Source: Stappia sp. (GTDB lineage Bacteria > Pseudomonadota > Alphaproteobacteria > Rhizobiales > Stappiaceae). From it: a DNA stretch of 64,000 nucleotides. Position numbers and translations under genes: made by a program. Below the pieces are notes generated by a model, which was not told the DNA's origin, did not search any database, and was given only the letters and a program-made list of their open reading frames with translations. Shown piece by piece: positions 20,350 to 29,666 of this stretch; position 1 is the stretch's first letter; every line of letters begins with the position of its first letter. Location of the stretch: contig PBLF01000020.1 in the NCBI GenBank assembly GCA_002722295.1, forward strand, positions 104,693 to 168,692, given 5' to 3'.

Positions 20350-21423
20350 TCAGGCCGGTTCGAGAACGGTTTCGTTCTCGGTCGCGCGGGGCAGCTCCTC
20401 GACGAGGGTGCGCCATTCGGGCAACTCGTCGAGGCCTTCCTTGCGCTCTCCGAAGAACTGGATGACCAGCGTGCCATCGGCGTCATAGGCCTCGATGGAG
20501 GTCACATGGCCCGCGTCGCAGGGCTTGCGAACCGCCCAGACCTCGACGATGTGGTCGGTGCGAAGGTGCAGGTGAAAGCCCGGATCCATGATGTTGATCC
20601 AGGGGCCCATGGCCGCGATCCTGGAGACCGGCCCGGTGTGGATCTGGATGCAGCCGCGGCTGCCGACGAAGCACATGATCGGCACGGCCGTTTCCGCCGC
20701 CTTGTGCAGCATGGTCACGACGGCATCGGACTGCAGCTTCCAGGCGCGCTCCTCGCCGGTCATGGCCAGGGCATCGAGACGATGGAGCTCGAGCTCGCGC
20801 AGCATGCCGTGGAACTGATGCGTGTCGGTCATGGCCTGCCAGCGCTCACGCAGCTCCGGGGCCTTGGAGGGATCGGCCGGCGTCCGCTCTGCCTTTTCCG
20901 CCGGAACCGCGGCGGGCGACAGGACCGGCGCCTGGTCACCGGCGACCAGGCTTTCGACCAGCGCATCCCACGCCGCCATGTCCGTGGCCTCGCGGGTATG
21001 GATCTTGTGCACGGCGTCGCCGTGCTTATCGAAGAACTGAAGGCTCTTCTTCACCGAGCCGTCTTCAGCCGTCTTCTCGACCGCAAAGCCATGCTTCCAG
21101 ACAGCGGGGAACATGCGGGTGTCGATCTGCGCGCCAAGCATCATCGCCGCGCCCTTGCCGGGGATGAAGCGGTCGTAGACGCCCGGCTTCTCGTGCACGG
21201 CGCTTTCGTTGCGGGTGAGCGCCAGCACTTCACCCACGTCGGCCAGGCCCTTGAAGATCTCGTCGAAGCGAACCTCGATTCGACGTGCGCCCAGTCCGCA
21301 TTCCGCGGCCACGAGGTCGGCCTCGCTCACCTCAAGGGTGTTGGCAAGATCGCGCTCGCGCATCTTCGGGTTTTCGCGGCGCATCCGCCTGATCTTCTCG
21401 AAGTCGGTCGTCGGTGTGGTCAT
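20350..21423 (-). CDS. hmuS: Haemin-degrading factor HmuS
   Basis: The 357-residue cytoplasmic protein has the two-repeat HemS/ChuX fold. The second half has the conserved THQFHGMLRELELHRLDAL region, whose His is the usual haem ligand, and a C-terminal FFGERKEG motif. It accepts haem delivered by HmuTUV and helps release its iron. ATG 21423 follows a GAGGTG ribosome site. It is divergent from the TonB-dependent receptor and first of the minus-strand hmuSTUV block. Confidence 0.93.
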   Translation of the reverse strand: MTTPTTDFEKIRRMRRENPKMRERDLANTLEVSEADLVAAECGLGARRIEVRFDEIFKGLADVGEVLALTRNESAVHEKPGVYDRFIPGKGAAMMLGAQIDTRMFPAVWKHGFAVEKTAEDGSVKKSLQFFDKHGDAVHKIHTREATDMAAWDALVESLVAGDQAPVLSPAAVPAEKAERTPADPSKAPELRERWQAMTDTHQFHGMLRELELHRLDALAMTGEERAWKLQSDAVVTMLHKAAETAVPIMCFVGSRGCIQIHTGPVSRIAAMGPWINIMDPGFHLHLRTDHIVEVWAVRKPCDAGHVTSIEAYDADGTLVIQFFGERKEGLDELPEWRTLVEELPRATENETVLEPA

Positions 21424-21756
21424 CAGGTCACCTCATTCGGCGCGAGGCCGCGAAACCGGCCCGGTCGCCTAAGCGGAACACGGGTACCAGCGCGGATGGC
21501 GCGAAACTCAAATGGTTCCGATCCTTCGCTGGCGTTCGCCGGGTGCCGTCGTTTCAGGCTTGGCGGGCGAGTGTCGCTGGCTAGCGGGCCGGAGGCTGTG
21601 GACGAGATCGAACTAACGATCTGTTACTTGACTGAATAACTCATGTTTTGTATCGGGTTCAATACCTGAGTTGAGGTCTCAACTTTTTTCAACAATCCGA
21701 AAGCAAGCAAGCGCACGCCAGCTAGCGAACGACAGAATGTGCGGAGATACAGGGGA
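21424..21756. promoter_or_regulatory. Divergent control region of the haem uptake genes
   Basis: This 333-base gap separates hmuS from the receptor gene and turns AT-rich from about 21600. On the plus strand TTGACT (21628-21633) is followed after 17 bases by TATCGG, a candidate promoter. A palindrome with 7-bp arms AGTTGAG and CTCAACT (21669-21684) lies downstream and could be an operator. Iron or haem control by Irr, RirA or Fur is expected from related bacteria, but I cannot match a clear consensus. Confidence 0.4.
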
Positions 21757-23964
21757 ATGGGTGTCGTGAGCTCAAGTGGAAGCAGCGTCCTGGCGGGGCG
21801 TCTTGCTCTGCTGTCCGGTGGAATTGCGCTAGGTGTTTTCATGGCGGCGGGTGCCGCCTACGCCCAGCAGGCAGACCGGACGGAAGTGGCGGGTGAAGAC
21901 CGGAACGATGATGCGGACCAGGCATCCGGGAATTCAACGCTTCTCGACCGTGTCGTGATCGGCGCGGGCCTTGAGAAGGTCGCGATCGACACGCCGCAGG
22001 CGGTGACCGTTCTCGACCAGGAGGCGATCGACGCCGAGCAGCCGATGACGATCGGCGAGATTTTCCGGCAGGTTCCGGGTGTTACCGTGGTCGGCTCCGA
22101 CCGCGTGGCGGGCCAGTCCTTCAACATTCGCGGCATCGGCGACCTCACCTCGGCCGACGAATCGAAGATCATCGTGAGTGTCGACGGCGCGGTGAAGTTC
22201 TACGAGCAGTACCGCGTCGGCTCCTTCTTCTCCGATCCCGAGCTCTACAAGCGTGTCGAGGTCCTGCGCGGGCCGGCGTCCTCCACGCTCTATGGCGCCG
22301 GCGCGATCGGCGGTGTGGTGAATTTCACCACCAAGGATGCCTCGGACCTGCTGGCGGACGGCCAGACGGGCGCCGTGCGCCTGAAGACCATGTATGATTC
22401 CAACAAGGCCGGCGTGCTTGCGTCCCTGACCGCCGCCTATGCCTTTTCCGAGCAGACCGAAGTCCTTCTGAACGGCAACTTCCGCCGCTCGAACGACTAT
22501 GACGCCGGCGGCGGCATCGAGGTCTCCGGCTCCGCGTTCAAGTCCTTCTCCGGTCTTGCCAAGGTCACGCACCGCTTCGGCGTCAACAACGAGCAGGTGC
22601 TGCGGCTCTCCTACGAGCGCTGGCAGAGCAACGACAACGACACCGACTATTCGCAGACGGGCACCTTCCCGGTCTTCGGCACGATCGACCGCGACATCAC
22701 CGACCAGACGGCGGTTCTCTCCTACGAGAACCCGGCGAGCGACAATCCCTGGCTCGACCTCAAGATCAATCTCTCGGTCTCCGACACCCAGGTCTGGCAG
22801 GGCAACGCGTCCGCGCCGATCCTGAGCCCGCTCTTCGCCGACAGCGACTACGGCTACCGGACCTACGCCGCGCGCGTCGAGAACACCTTCGAGTGGACGG
22901 GCGAGAGCTACACAAATCACCTGACCGTCGGTGCGCAGGGCTCCTATCAGGAGCGCACGGCGACCACGACGATGGGACCGGCTTCCTTCCATCCGGAAGG
23001 AACGGACACCAAGTTCGGTGTCTTCTTCCAGAACGAATTCACCTGGAACGACCGCCTGACGATCATTCCGGGCGCGCGCGTCGACTTCATCACGCTTGAT
23101 CCCGCGAACGGGATCGTCGGAGCCAGCACCCGGAACGAGACCGCGTTCTCCCCCAAGCTTGCAGCCATGTACAAGCTGAACGAGACCTTCTCGCTGTTCG
23201 GGTCGGTGGCTCACACCGAACGCGTTCCCACGCTTGACGAACTGTTCTCCTCCAACGCCCCCAATGGCGACTACCCCGGCGGGCGCACGATGAGCCTGGG
23301 CCTCCAGAAGGAGACGTCCAACGCGGTCGAGGCCGGTTTCGCGATTTCCGGATACGATCTGGTGCGCGACGGCGACAGCCTGCAGCTCAAGACCACGGCG
23401 TTCTTCAACGACCTGCGCGACATGATCGTGCCGAACCCGAACACCGGGCTGCCGACGCCGGTCACCTACTACCAGAACGTCACGCACGCGCAGATCTACG
23501 GTGTCGAGGTCGAGGCCGCCTATGACGCGGACTATGCCTTCGCCAGCCTGGCGTACAGCCACGTTCACGGCGAGGACAAGTCGACGGGCGCGACGCTGAA
23601 CACGATCCCGGCCGACACCCTGGCCATGACGCTCGGCGCCAAGATCCCGCAGTACGACCTTGCCGTCGGCTGGCGCGGCCTGTTCGCCGGGTCGATTTCC
23701 ACCGGTGCGACGCCCGGCCCCTTCGCGGGCTACGCGGTGCATGACCTCTTCGCCGACTGGAAGCCGGACGAGGGCACGCTCGCGGGCCTGGAATTCCGGG
23801 CCTCCGTCGAGAACCTCTTCGACAAGCGGTACCAAAACAATCTGGCCGGCGACGACGGCAAGGGGCGGACGTTCAAGCTGACCCTCGCCAAGACGATCGG
23901 CTGGGGAACCTCAGGGAGCCTGCAATGGGACGACGCATTGAACTGGCGGCGGCGGTGGTGTTGA
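21757..23964 (+). CDS. TonB-dependent haem receptor
   Basis: The 735-residue outer-membrane protein has a signal peptide (about residues 1-37, ending in AYAQQ), a plug domain from about residue 70 (VTVLDQEAIDAEQPMTIGEI, VLRGPASSTLYGAGAIGG) and a 22-strand-type barrel ending in an aromatic-rich strand. TERVPTLDELFSSN fits the FRAP-x-ELF region of haem and haemoglobin receptors in degenerate form. I prefer ATG 21757, with GGAG ten bases upstream; GTG 21739 is also in frame. Its 3' end overlaps the next gene by 40 bases. Haem as ligand is inferred mainly from the adjacent hmu genes. Confidence 0.9.
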   Translation: MGVVSSSGSSVLAGRLALLSGGIALGVFMAAGAAYAQQADRTEVAGEDRNDDADQASGNSTLLDRVVIGAGLEKVAIDTPQAVTVLDQEAIDAEQPMTIGEIFRQVPGVTVVGSDRVAGQSFNIRGIGDLTSADESKIIVSVDGAVKFYEQYRVGSFFSDPELYKRVEVLRGPASSTLYGAGAIGGVVNFTTKDASDLLADGQTGAVRLKTMYDSNKAGVLASLTAAYAFSEQTEVLLNGNFRRSNDYDAGGGIEVSGSAFKSFSGLAKVTHRFGVNNEQVLRLSYERWQSNDNDTDYSQTGTFPVFGTIDRDITDQTAVLSYENPASDNPWLDLKINLSVSDTQVWQGNASAPILSPLFADSDYGYRTYAARVENTFEWTGESYTNHLTVGAQGSYQERTATTTMGPASFHPEGTDTKFGVFFQNEFTWNDRLTIIPGARVDFITLDPANGIVGASTRNETAFSPKLAAMYKLNETFSLFGSVAHTERVPTLDELFSSNAPNGDYPGGRTMSLGLQKETSNAVEAGFAISGYDLVRDGDSLQLKTTAFFNDLRDMIVPNPNTGLPTPVTYYQNVTHAQIYGVEVEAAYDADYAFASLAYSHVHGEDKSTGATLNTIPADTLAMTLGAKIPQYDLAVGWRGLFAGSISTGATPGPFAGYAVHDLFADWKPDEGTLAGLEFRASVENLFDKRYQNNLAGDDGKGRTFKLTLAKTIGWGTSGSLQWDDALNWRRRWC

Positions 23965-24380
23965 CCCTCGTCGCGGCCTGGTCGGGAACGGCAAGGGCGC
24001 AGGAGGCGGCGGAGGCCGCCTCCGGTGCCACGGCGAACGGGCTGGCGATCGAGCTCAACACGCTCGCGGCGACCTCCTCGGGCGGTTGCCGTCTGACATT
24101 CGTCGTCTCCAACCGCACCGGCGCCGAGGTGCCACAGCCGCGTTACGAGTTCGTCCTGTTCAACAAGGACGGGCTCGTCGACCGGCTGACCACCTTCGAC
24201 TTCGGCGCCCTTGCCGAAGGCAAGACCTCGGTGCGTCAGTTCGACCTCGCAGGCGTTTCCTGCGACGGCCTCGGCCGCATCCTGGTCAATGGTCCGGCCC
24301 AGTGCGGAGACGGATCGGCTCCCCATTGTTCGGCCCGGCTCGAGCTTGCCAGCCGCGCCGACATTTCCCTCGTGCAGTAG
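23925..24380 (+). CDS. Small secreted protein of unknown function in the haem/TonB operon
   Basis: The 151-residue protein has a clear signal peptide (about residues 1-26, ending ARAQ), then a mature part of about 125 residues with four Cys (GGCRL, VSCDG, AQCGD, PHCSA), enough for two disulfides. The pattern of strands (LTFVVSNRTG, YEFVLFNKDG) suggests a small beta-sandwich. It overlaps the receptor gene by 40 bases and ends 9 bases before exbB, so it is translated as part of this operon. I recognise no named family. A periplasmic role in receptor or TonB function, or in haem handling, is a guess from position only. Confidence 0.8.
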   Translation: MGRRIELAAAVVLTLVAAWSGTARAQEAAEAASGATANGLAIELNTLAATSSGGCRLTFVVSNRTGAEVPQPRYEFVLFNKDGLVDRLTTFDFGALAEGKTSVRQFDLAGVSCDGLGRILVNGPAQCGDGSAPHCSARLELASRADISLVQ

Positions 24381-24389
24381 GAGCGCGAC

Positions 24390-25124
24390 ATGCCGTTTTC
24401 CGACCTCGTGGCCCAGGTCACCGACTTTCTCGTGCTCGGTGGCCCGGTCGTCAGCCTGATCGGCGCCCTGTCCGTCGTGGCGCTGGCCATCATCCTCATC
24501 AAGCTGGTGCAGTTCCTCATCGAGGGCGTGGGGCGCAGGGGAGCGGCCGAGCGTTCCGTGGGGCTTTGGGTGCATGGCCGACACATCGAGGCGCGTCAGC
24601 TTCTCGCAGGCGCGCGCGGACCGACCGGCCAGGCGGTCTCAGCGACCATGTCGGCGGCCGGCGAGCATGGTGCCGACAAGGCGTGGATCGAGGACGAGGT
24701 GGCGCGTATCGCCACCATCCGCCTGCACCGTCTCGGACGCGGCATCCGCGCACTCGACACCATCGGGCAGCTTGCGCCGCTGCTTGGCCTGTTCGGCACG
24801 GTGCTGGGCATGATCGAGGCGTTCCAGAAGCTTCAGGGGGCCGGAAATGCGGTCGATCCCTCGCTGCTCGCGGGCGGTATCTGGGTCGCGCTTCTCACCA
24901 CGGCGGCGGGCCTCGCGCTCGCCATGCCGGTTTCGCTTGTCGTGACCTTCTTCGAGGGTCTGATCGAGAATGAGCGGGTGGCGATCGAGACGCTGTCCTC
25001 GGCCGTGATCCTCGAGGCGACGCGCAATCCGGCCGAAGTCGAGGCGGACATGGCGTCCATCGCCGGGCGTGAGGACATGGCTGATCAGGTGCAGCCGGTA
25101 AAGCGGGTCGCCCATGCGTATTGA
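24390..25124 (+). CDS. exbB: TonB-system energising protein ExbB (MotA/TolQ/ExbB family)
   Basis: The 244-residue inner-membrane protein has one hydrophobic segment near residues 15-38 and two more in the C-terminal half (LDTIGQLAPLLGLFGTVLGM and LLTTAAGLALAMPVSLVV), with the cytoplasmic loop between. This is the MotA/TolQ/ExbB layout. With ExbD it forms the proton-driven motor that energises TonB. Its 3' end overlaps exbD by 11 bases. Placement behind the haem receptor points to a dedicated motor. Confidence 0.92.
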   Translation: MPFSDLVAQVTDFLVLGGPVVSLIGALSVVALAIILIKLVQFLIEGVGRRGAAERSVGLWVHGRHIEARQLLAGARGPTGQAVSATMSAAGEHGADKAWIEDEVARIATIRLHRLGRGIRALDTIGQLAPLLGLFGTVLGMIEAFQKLQGAGNAVDPSLLAGGIWVALLTTAAGLALAMPVSLVVTFFEGLIENERVAIETLSSAVILEATRNPAEVEADMASIAGREDMADQVQPVKRVAHAY

Positions 25125-25497
25125 CATGCCGCGTCCGGCGCGCCGAAGGGTGTCGCTGACGTCGCTGATCGACGTGATCTTCCTGCTTCTGCTCTTCTTC
25201 ATGCTCTCGTCGACCTTCACGCGCTTCAACAGCGTGGAGCTCTCGGCTCCGGGAAGCGGTGGCGGGTCGGCGGCAAGGCCGGATGTGTTCGCCACCGTCG
25301 ATGCCGAAGGGCTTTCGATCAACGGGGAGCGCATTCCCGATCCGGACGTGGGCAGGGTGATGGTCGAAGCACTGCTGCAGAGTGGCGCGACGTCCGCGCT
25401 TCTGGTGCCGCGTGAGGGCGCGACGGCGCAGAACCTCGTCTCGGCGCTGGAGATGATGCGGGCAGGCGGACGGCTCAAGGTCGTTCTGGCGAGATAA
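25114..25497 (+). CDS. exbD: ExbD (first copy)
   Basis: The 127-residue protein has a short basic N-terminus, one membrane helix (LIDVIFLLLLFFMLSS) and a small periplasmic domain. Asp20 in SLIDVIF is the conserved protonatable residue of the ExbB-ExbD channel (Asp25 in E. coli). Length is normal for the family. It is followed four bases later by a second, divergent ExbD, so the motor may contain a heterodimer of the two. Confidence 0.92.
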   Translation: MRIDMPRPARRRVSLTSLIDVIFLLLLFFMLSSTFTRFNSVELSAPGSGGGSAARPDVFATVDAEGLSINGERIPDPDVGRVMVEALLQSGATSALLVPREGATAQNLVSALEMMRAGGRLKVVLAR

Positions 25498-25501
25498 GAT
25501 T

Positions 25502-26110
25502 ATGATCAGACTTCCAAATCCGGTCGAGAAGCGTAAGGCGGAAAGCACGATTTCGCTGATCAACGTCGTGTTCCTGATGTTGATCTTCTTCCTGATCGCC
25601 GGGCAGCTTTCGCCGCCGGTCGACCCGGAAGTGGAACTCGTGCGCACCGAGCAGGCGCCGCCGCTGCCTCCTCCCGATGCTCTTTTCGTGAGCGCCGAGG
25701 GAGAGTTGCGTTATCGCGGCAACGCGATCACGCCCGAGGCCTACATGGTGCTGAGGCGCCAGGAGGCCGAGCGCGAGGCTGACAATACGCCCGCCGAGCC
25801 GGCCGATCCGGCTCCGGCAACGGTCACGCCCGAAGAGGGCGGTGAGACGGTCTCCGGCCCCGCGCCGCGTGACGGTCCGCCTGTCATGCTGGCCGCCGAC
25901 CGCAATCTCGCCGCCGACCGGCTGCTGGAGGTTGTCGACGGGCTCTACAGGCTCGGGGCGGCAAAGGTGTCGCTTGTCACCACGGGGCAGGAGGAGAACG
26001 TGGAGCCGGGGGCGGAGACCACGGAGAATGCGGCCACCGAAGACGATGCGGACGGCGTGGCCGTTCCGTCTGGCGCCGCTGCTCCGGCAACAGCGGGAGC
26101 CGAGCAATGA
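25502..26110 (+). CDS. ExbD-like protein (second copy) with Asn in place of the proton-path Asp
   Basis: The 202-residue protein has the ExbD layout (basic N-terminus, one helix SLINVVFLMLIFFLIAG, periplasmic domain) but two deviations. Asn21 (codon 25562-25564) replaces the essential Asp of the helix. The periplasmic part carries a Pro/Ala/Glu-rich insert (about residues 99-125) and an acidic, Ala-rich C-terminal extension. Without the acidic residue it should not carry protons alone, so it is probably an accessory subunit paired with the first ExbD. Its stop overlaps the tonB start (ATGA). Confidence 0.85.
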   Translation: MIRLPNPVEKRKAESTISLINVVFLMLIFFLIAGQLSPPVDPEVELVRTEQAPPLPPPDALFVSAEGELRYRGNAITPEAYMVLRRQEAEREADNTPAEPADPAPATVTPEEGGETVSGPAPRDGPPVMLAADRNLAADRLLEVVDGLYRLGAAKVSLVTTGQEENVEPGAETTENAATEDDADGVAVPSGAAAPATAGAEQ

Positions 26111-27207
26111 AGCTTCGCACCTGGCATCTGGCGGTGGCGCTCAGCGCGTCCCTTGCCCTGCACGCGGGCGCCGCCGGCGTGTATCTTTCGGGCAGCGAAC
26201 CGGCCCTGATGACCGGCGGCAGCCCGGCCATGTCGGCTGAGATCGGCGAGGTTTTCGCCGACGTCATCCAGGCCGGCACCTCGCAAGAGGGGGAAGAGGT
26301 CACCGAGACGGAAGTTCAGCAGGTGATCGAGCCCGTCGACGCGCCCGAAGCGGATGAGGCGGTCGAGGAATCGACCGCGCTCGAGGAGTCCGTTTCGCCC
26401 GAGGCCACGGATCCGACCGAGGTTCCCGTTCTTGAAACGGCGACCGAAGTCTCCACCGCCGAAGCCACCGAAACACCGGTGGAAGCCCCGGAAACCGTGC
26501 AGGCACCCGCCGCCACGGATGCCGAGCCGGTCGAAACGGTTGCGGCCAAGGGGCCGGAGCTGTCGTCCTCGGCTCCTGCCGAGGTCGCCTATGCCGTGGC
26601 GGCACCCGTCGAAACGGCGCGCGCCGAGGACACAAGCGAGGCAAAGAAGCCCGAGACCGCGGTCGCGAAGCCCGTGACGAGCGAGGATGTCGTTGAAGCG
26701 GATACCCCGCAGGCCGTGCCGATGCCGCGCGGCCGGCCCAAGGATCTCAAGATTGCCGAGGTGAAGCGCGAGGCTCCGGCTCGTAAGGCCAAGACGGTCA
26801 ACCGGCAGAAGAAAGCCCCGGCACGGGCCCGCAAAAGCGGCGGCTCGCAGGGGGCCGGCGGTCGCGCCAAGGCGACCGCTCAGGCCGGTGGTGCGAAGCG
26901 CAGGACGGCTCGCGTCGAAGCCGGTAACGCAAGTGTTTCCAATTATCAGGGGCAGGTCTTGCGCCGGTTGCAGAGGGCCAGGCGGAGCGTTCGGGATCTG
27001 CGTCACGCCAATCGGGATGCGCATGTGAGGTTCGTCGTCACATCATCCGGTGGCGTCAGCTCGATAAAGCTTGTCCGCAGCTCCGGAAACGGACGCTTCG
27101 ATTCCGCCGCCTTGTCGCTCGTGCGTCGTGCCGCGCCGTTCCCGCCGATCCCGCCCGCACTCGGGCGCCGCTCCATGCCCTTCACCGTGCCGATCGGGGT
27201 CAAGTGA
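26107..27207 (+). CDS. tonB: TonB-family energy transducer
   Basis: The 366-residue protein has one N-terminal membrane anchor with an S-x3-H motif (SLALH, about residues 16-20) as in TonB. A long periplasmic spacer follows (about 40-240), first Glu/Thr/Ala-rich then Lys/Arg-rich, with a C-terminal TonB domain (about 280-366; HVRFVVTSSGGVSSIKLVRS, FDSAALSLVRRAAPFPPIP). The spacer is acidic and low in Lys-Pro/Glu-Pro repeats compared with E. coli TonB. It is last in the receptor-exbB-exbD-exbD-tonB operon and is probably dedicated to the haem receptor. Confidence 0.92.
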   Translation: MKLRTWHLAVALSASLALHAGAAGVYLSGSEPALMTGGSPAMSAEIGEVFADVIQAGTSQEGEEVTETEVQQVIEPVDAPEADEAVEESTALEESVSPEATDPTEVPVLETATEVSTAEATETPVEAPETVQAPAATDAEPVETVAAKGPELSSSAPAEVAYAVAAPVETARAEDTSEAKKPETAVAKPVTSEDVVEADTPQAVPMPRGRPKDLKIAEVKREAPARKAKTVNRQKKAPARARKSGGSQGAGGRAKATAQAGGAKRRTARVEAGNASVSNYQGQVLRRLQRARRSVRDLRHANRDAHVRFVVTSSGGVSSIKLVRSSGNGRFDSAALSLVRRAAPFPPIPPALGRRSMPFTVPIGVK

Positions 27208-27251
27208 CGTCTGGCCGGCGGTCGCATGGGGGGCGTGGGACCTCGGACTGA

Positions 27252-28556
27252 TCAGTCCGCATCGTCGTCGTTATGGCGCCTTGCGTGGCCAAGAGCCTCG
27301 CGGGCGCGGCGAATGGCGCTGGCCACGGCGCTTCGGTCGCCGGAGTTGGGGATCGCGGCGCGGGCGTCCTCGGCGATCAGCGTCAGGTGTCTCGTCAGGA
27401 TCGGCACGTGCTCGGGCCTGGTGACGAGCGCCATGCGGCCGATGGCCTCGACCAGGCGCAGGCTGACCATGACGTTGCCACGCGTGGCCCGGCGCAGCGG
27501 ATGAAGGGCGGTGCCGACCATGTCCTTGACCTCGAGCAACTCGATCCAGACACGCGGGTTTCCGTCGCCGTCGCACACAAGCGACGAGGGCACGCCGCGT
27601 TGCAGGATCAGGGCAAGTGATGCCGAGAGCTGGTCGAGCGCGCTGATCGCCGTGTAGGAATCGTTGATTCCGGGCGACAGCGCGCGAAGCGCGATTTCCA
27701 CATTGAGATGAATGTTGAACTGGAGATCGCCGTCCGGCGCGCGCGCGTCCGCGATGAACACCGCGGCGCGGATCGCCTTCTCGTCCGGCTTCCCCCAGAC
27801 ATAGGCAAGCGGCTGGCCCGCGATGAAGAAGTGCCCCGGGCTCGCGACCATGCGGATGAAGCCGTCACACTCCTTCGCGGTCTTTAGAAGCGGGTCCTGC
27901 TGGACGGCCGTCACATAGCCCGAACGGGTGGACCTGACCGGCGTGCCCGGTTCGTCCAGCAGGCTCTTCCGGTCGTCGGGAGCCTCGCGGGGCTCATCCG
28001 CGAGGAGGCGCGCAACGGCAGAGCGAAGGCTGCGCTGGGTGCGGGCGATCTCGTTGTCCACCATGACCCTGCTTGCCGTGTCGTGGACGAAATAGACGAG
28101 CCAGAAGAAGCTCACCGTCGCAAGCGCAATGGCGACGGCGACCGCGAGCCTGGGCACGTCGCCGTCGGCAAGCAGGTAGAGAACGATCAGCGAATGCAGG
28201 AACGTGGCGCCCAGCAGGCCGATGGTGGTCTGGTTGACCCGGTTGTCGGTGAAGGTCTCGAGCAGGCGCGGCCCGATGTTTCCCGCCGCAAGCGTGAACA
28301 CCACCAGTGTCAGGGAATAGACCAGGCTGAGCACGGTCATCATCGCGCCGGCGATGGTGCCGAGCAGGGAGCGCGCGCCCACGGCGCTTATCTTGAGATA
28401 GGGAAGCTCGCGGAACAGGTCGCTGGCAAGCTGGGTGCGGTCGAAGGCCACCGTCGCGGCCGCCAGCAGGACGCCGCATCCGGCGAGAAGGCCGGGGAGG
28501 AAAAAGAAACCGCGCACCAGACGACGCAGCCGGACGGCAAGAGTTGATGGATCCAC
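27252..28556 (-). CDS. DUF2254 family membrane protein
   Basis: This 434-residue protein has four hydrophobic segments in its N-terminal third (for example residues 18-34 and 63-88, FSLTLVVFTLAAGNIGP-type region), followed by a soluble C-terminal part with SPGINDSYTAISALDQL. That signature and layout match DUF2254, a widespread predicted membrane family without a settled function. It is transcribed alone, convergent with the tonB operon. Nothing ties it to haem uptake. Confidence 0.8.
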   Translation of the reverse strand: MDPSTLAVRLRRLVRGFFFLPGLLAGCGVLLAAATVAFDRTQLASDLFRELPYLKISAVGARSLLGTIAGAMMTVLSLVYSLTLVVFTLAAGNIGPRLLETFTDNRVNQTTIGLLGATFLHSLIVLYLLADGDVPRLAVAVAIALATVSFFWLVYFVHDTASRVMVDNEIARTQRSLRSAVARLLADEPREAPDDRKSLLDEPGTPVRSTRSGYVTAVQQDPLLKTAKECDGFIRMVASPGHFFIAGQPLAYVWGKPDEKAIRAAVFIADARAPDGDLQFNIHLNVEIALRALSPGINDSYTAISALDQLSASLALILQRGVPSSLVCDGDGNPRVWIELLEVKDMVGTALHPLRRATRGNVMVSLRLVEAIGRMALVTRPEHVPILTRHLTLIAEDARAAIPNSGDRSAVASAIRRAREALGHARRHNDDDAD

Positions 28557-28721
28557 GCGTTTTCTCCGCTACCGTGTGGGAACGTTCCAGGCCGTGAGGA
28601 GTTCCCCTCAAAAGGGCGCCGTCGACATCCCGCAGGATAGGCGCCCTCCACGCCAAGTCCATCTCACGCTTTCCGGGCGGCAGCGCCGGCCGGGGCCATC
28701 CCTTTCACCAAGGAGCACCCC

Positions 28722-29513
28722 ATGCCTGGCCATCGCCCCGTCGCCGTAAACCGTTCAAGGGCGGGTCTTGCCCGCCTGGGTCTTGTCGTTGCCATGATCG
28801 CCGTGCCGCAGGCACTCAATGCCCAGGTGCCGCGCGACAAACCGGGGGAGGGCGCGGGGGCACCGAAGCAGGGGCAGGCCGGTGTTTCCGGGTCCGGACG
28901 AAAGGACCTGCCTCGCCAGAAGCCGGAAACACCGCAAAAGAGTGAGCCGGCTCCGGAGGTGTCGCGTTCGGACGCCCTGTCGGCGTGCCTCGCGGCGCTA
29001 TCCGATCTCGGCGCGCGCGTGCGCCCGCTGGAGGCGCGAGAGGCGCCCGGCGACTGCGGGATGACCGAGCCGGTCGCGCTTTCGGCCGTCGGGGGGATGC
29101 GCATCTCGCCCGAGGCCGAGCTTTCCTGCCGGACCGCGCTCGCCTTCGCGACCTTCGCCGCGACCAAGCTCTTTCCGATGGCCGAGGAAACCCTGTCCAG
29201 TCCCGTCGCGGCGGTTCGTGTCGCGGGGGCCTACGAGTGTCGCGGGCGCAACCGGCAGTCCGGTGCACAGCTCAGCGAACATGCCTTCGGGCGTGCGATC
29301 GACGTGCGTGGGCTGGTGCTGGAAAACGGCGCACGGTGGGGCGTGCGTCCCCTGGAAGCCGGGGATGATGATGCCGGCGCAAGGTTCCAGCGTGCCTTGC
29401 GTGCGGCGGCATGTGGTCCCTTCACCACGGTTCTGGGTCCTGGCGCGGACGCCTATCACGACGACCATCTGCATTTCGACACCAAGCCCCGGCGTTCGCC
29501 CTACTGCCGTTAG
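28722..29513 (+). CDS. Extensin-like C-terminal domain protein (LAS-type peptidase fold), exported
   Basis: The 263-residue protein has a signal peptide (about residues 1-34), a Pro/Gly/Lys-rich spacer (about 35-80) and a C-terminal extensin-like domain. That domain has SEHAFGRAIDV (about residues 185-195) and DAYHDDHLHFD (about 243-253), the H-x6-D and H-x-H patterns that bind zinc in LAS murein peptidases. A periplasmic cell-wall role is therefore likely, although activity in this family is not established. It is a single gene; the ATG follows an AAGGAG ribosome site. Confidence 0.83.
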   Translation: MPGHRPVAVNRSRAGLARLGLVVAMIAVPQALNAQVPRDKPGEGAGAPKQGQAGVSGSGRKDLPRQKPETPQKSEPAPEVSRSDALSACLAALSDLGARVRPLEAREAPGDCGMTEPVALSAVGGMRISPEAELSCRTALAFATFAATKLFPMAEETLSSPVAAVRVAGAYECRGRNRQSGAQLSEHAFGRAIDVRGLVLENGARWGVRPLEAGDDDAGARFQRALRAAACGPFTTVLGPGADAYHDDHLHFDTKPRRSPYCR

Positions 29514-29666
29514 GACCGCGCCTTTTGTCGCAGGGGCGGTGCGTCGCATGGCGCGAGAGGGCGGGGCGCATGAATTTGCGCGGGTGAGCCGGTCCTCAGG
29601 AGGGCGCTTCCGTGCAAGGTGTGCGGGCGTTCGGACCGGCATCTGACAAAACGGACGGATCCCCCC

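Noticed and set aside
28435..28749. Short plus-strand frame between DUF2254 and the extensin-like gene
   Set aside because: It has a basic, Pro/Arg-rich translation without a ribosome site, and it mostly overlaps DUF2254.
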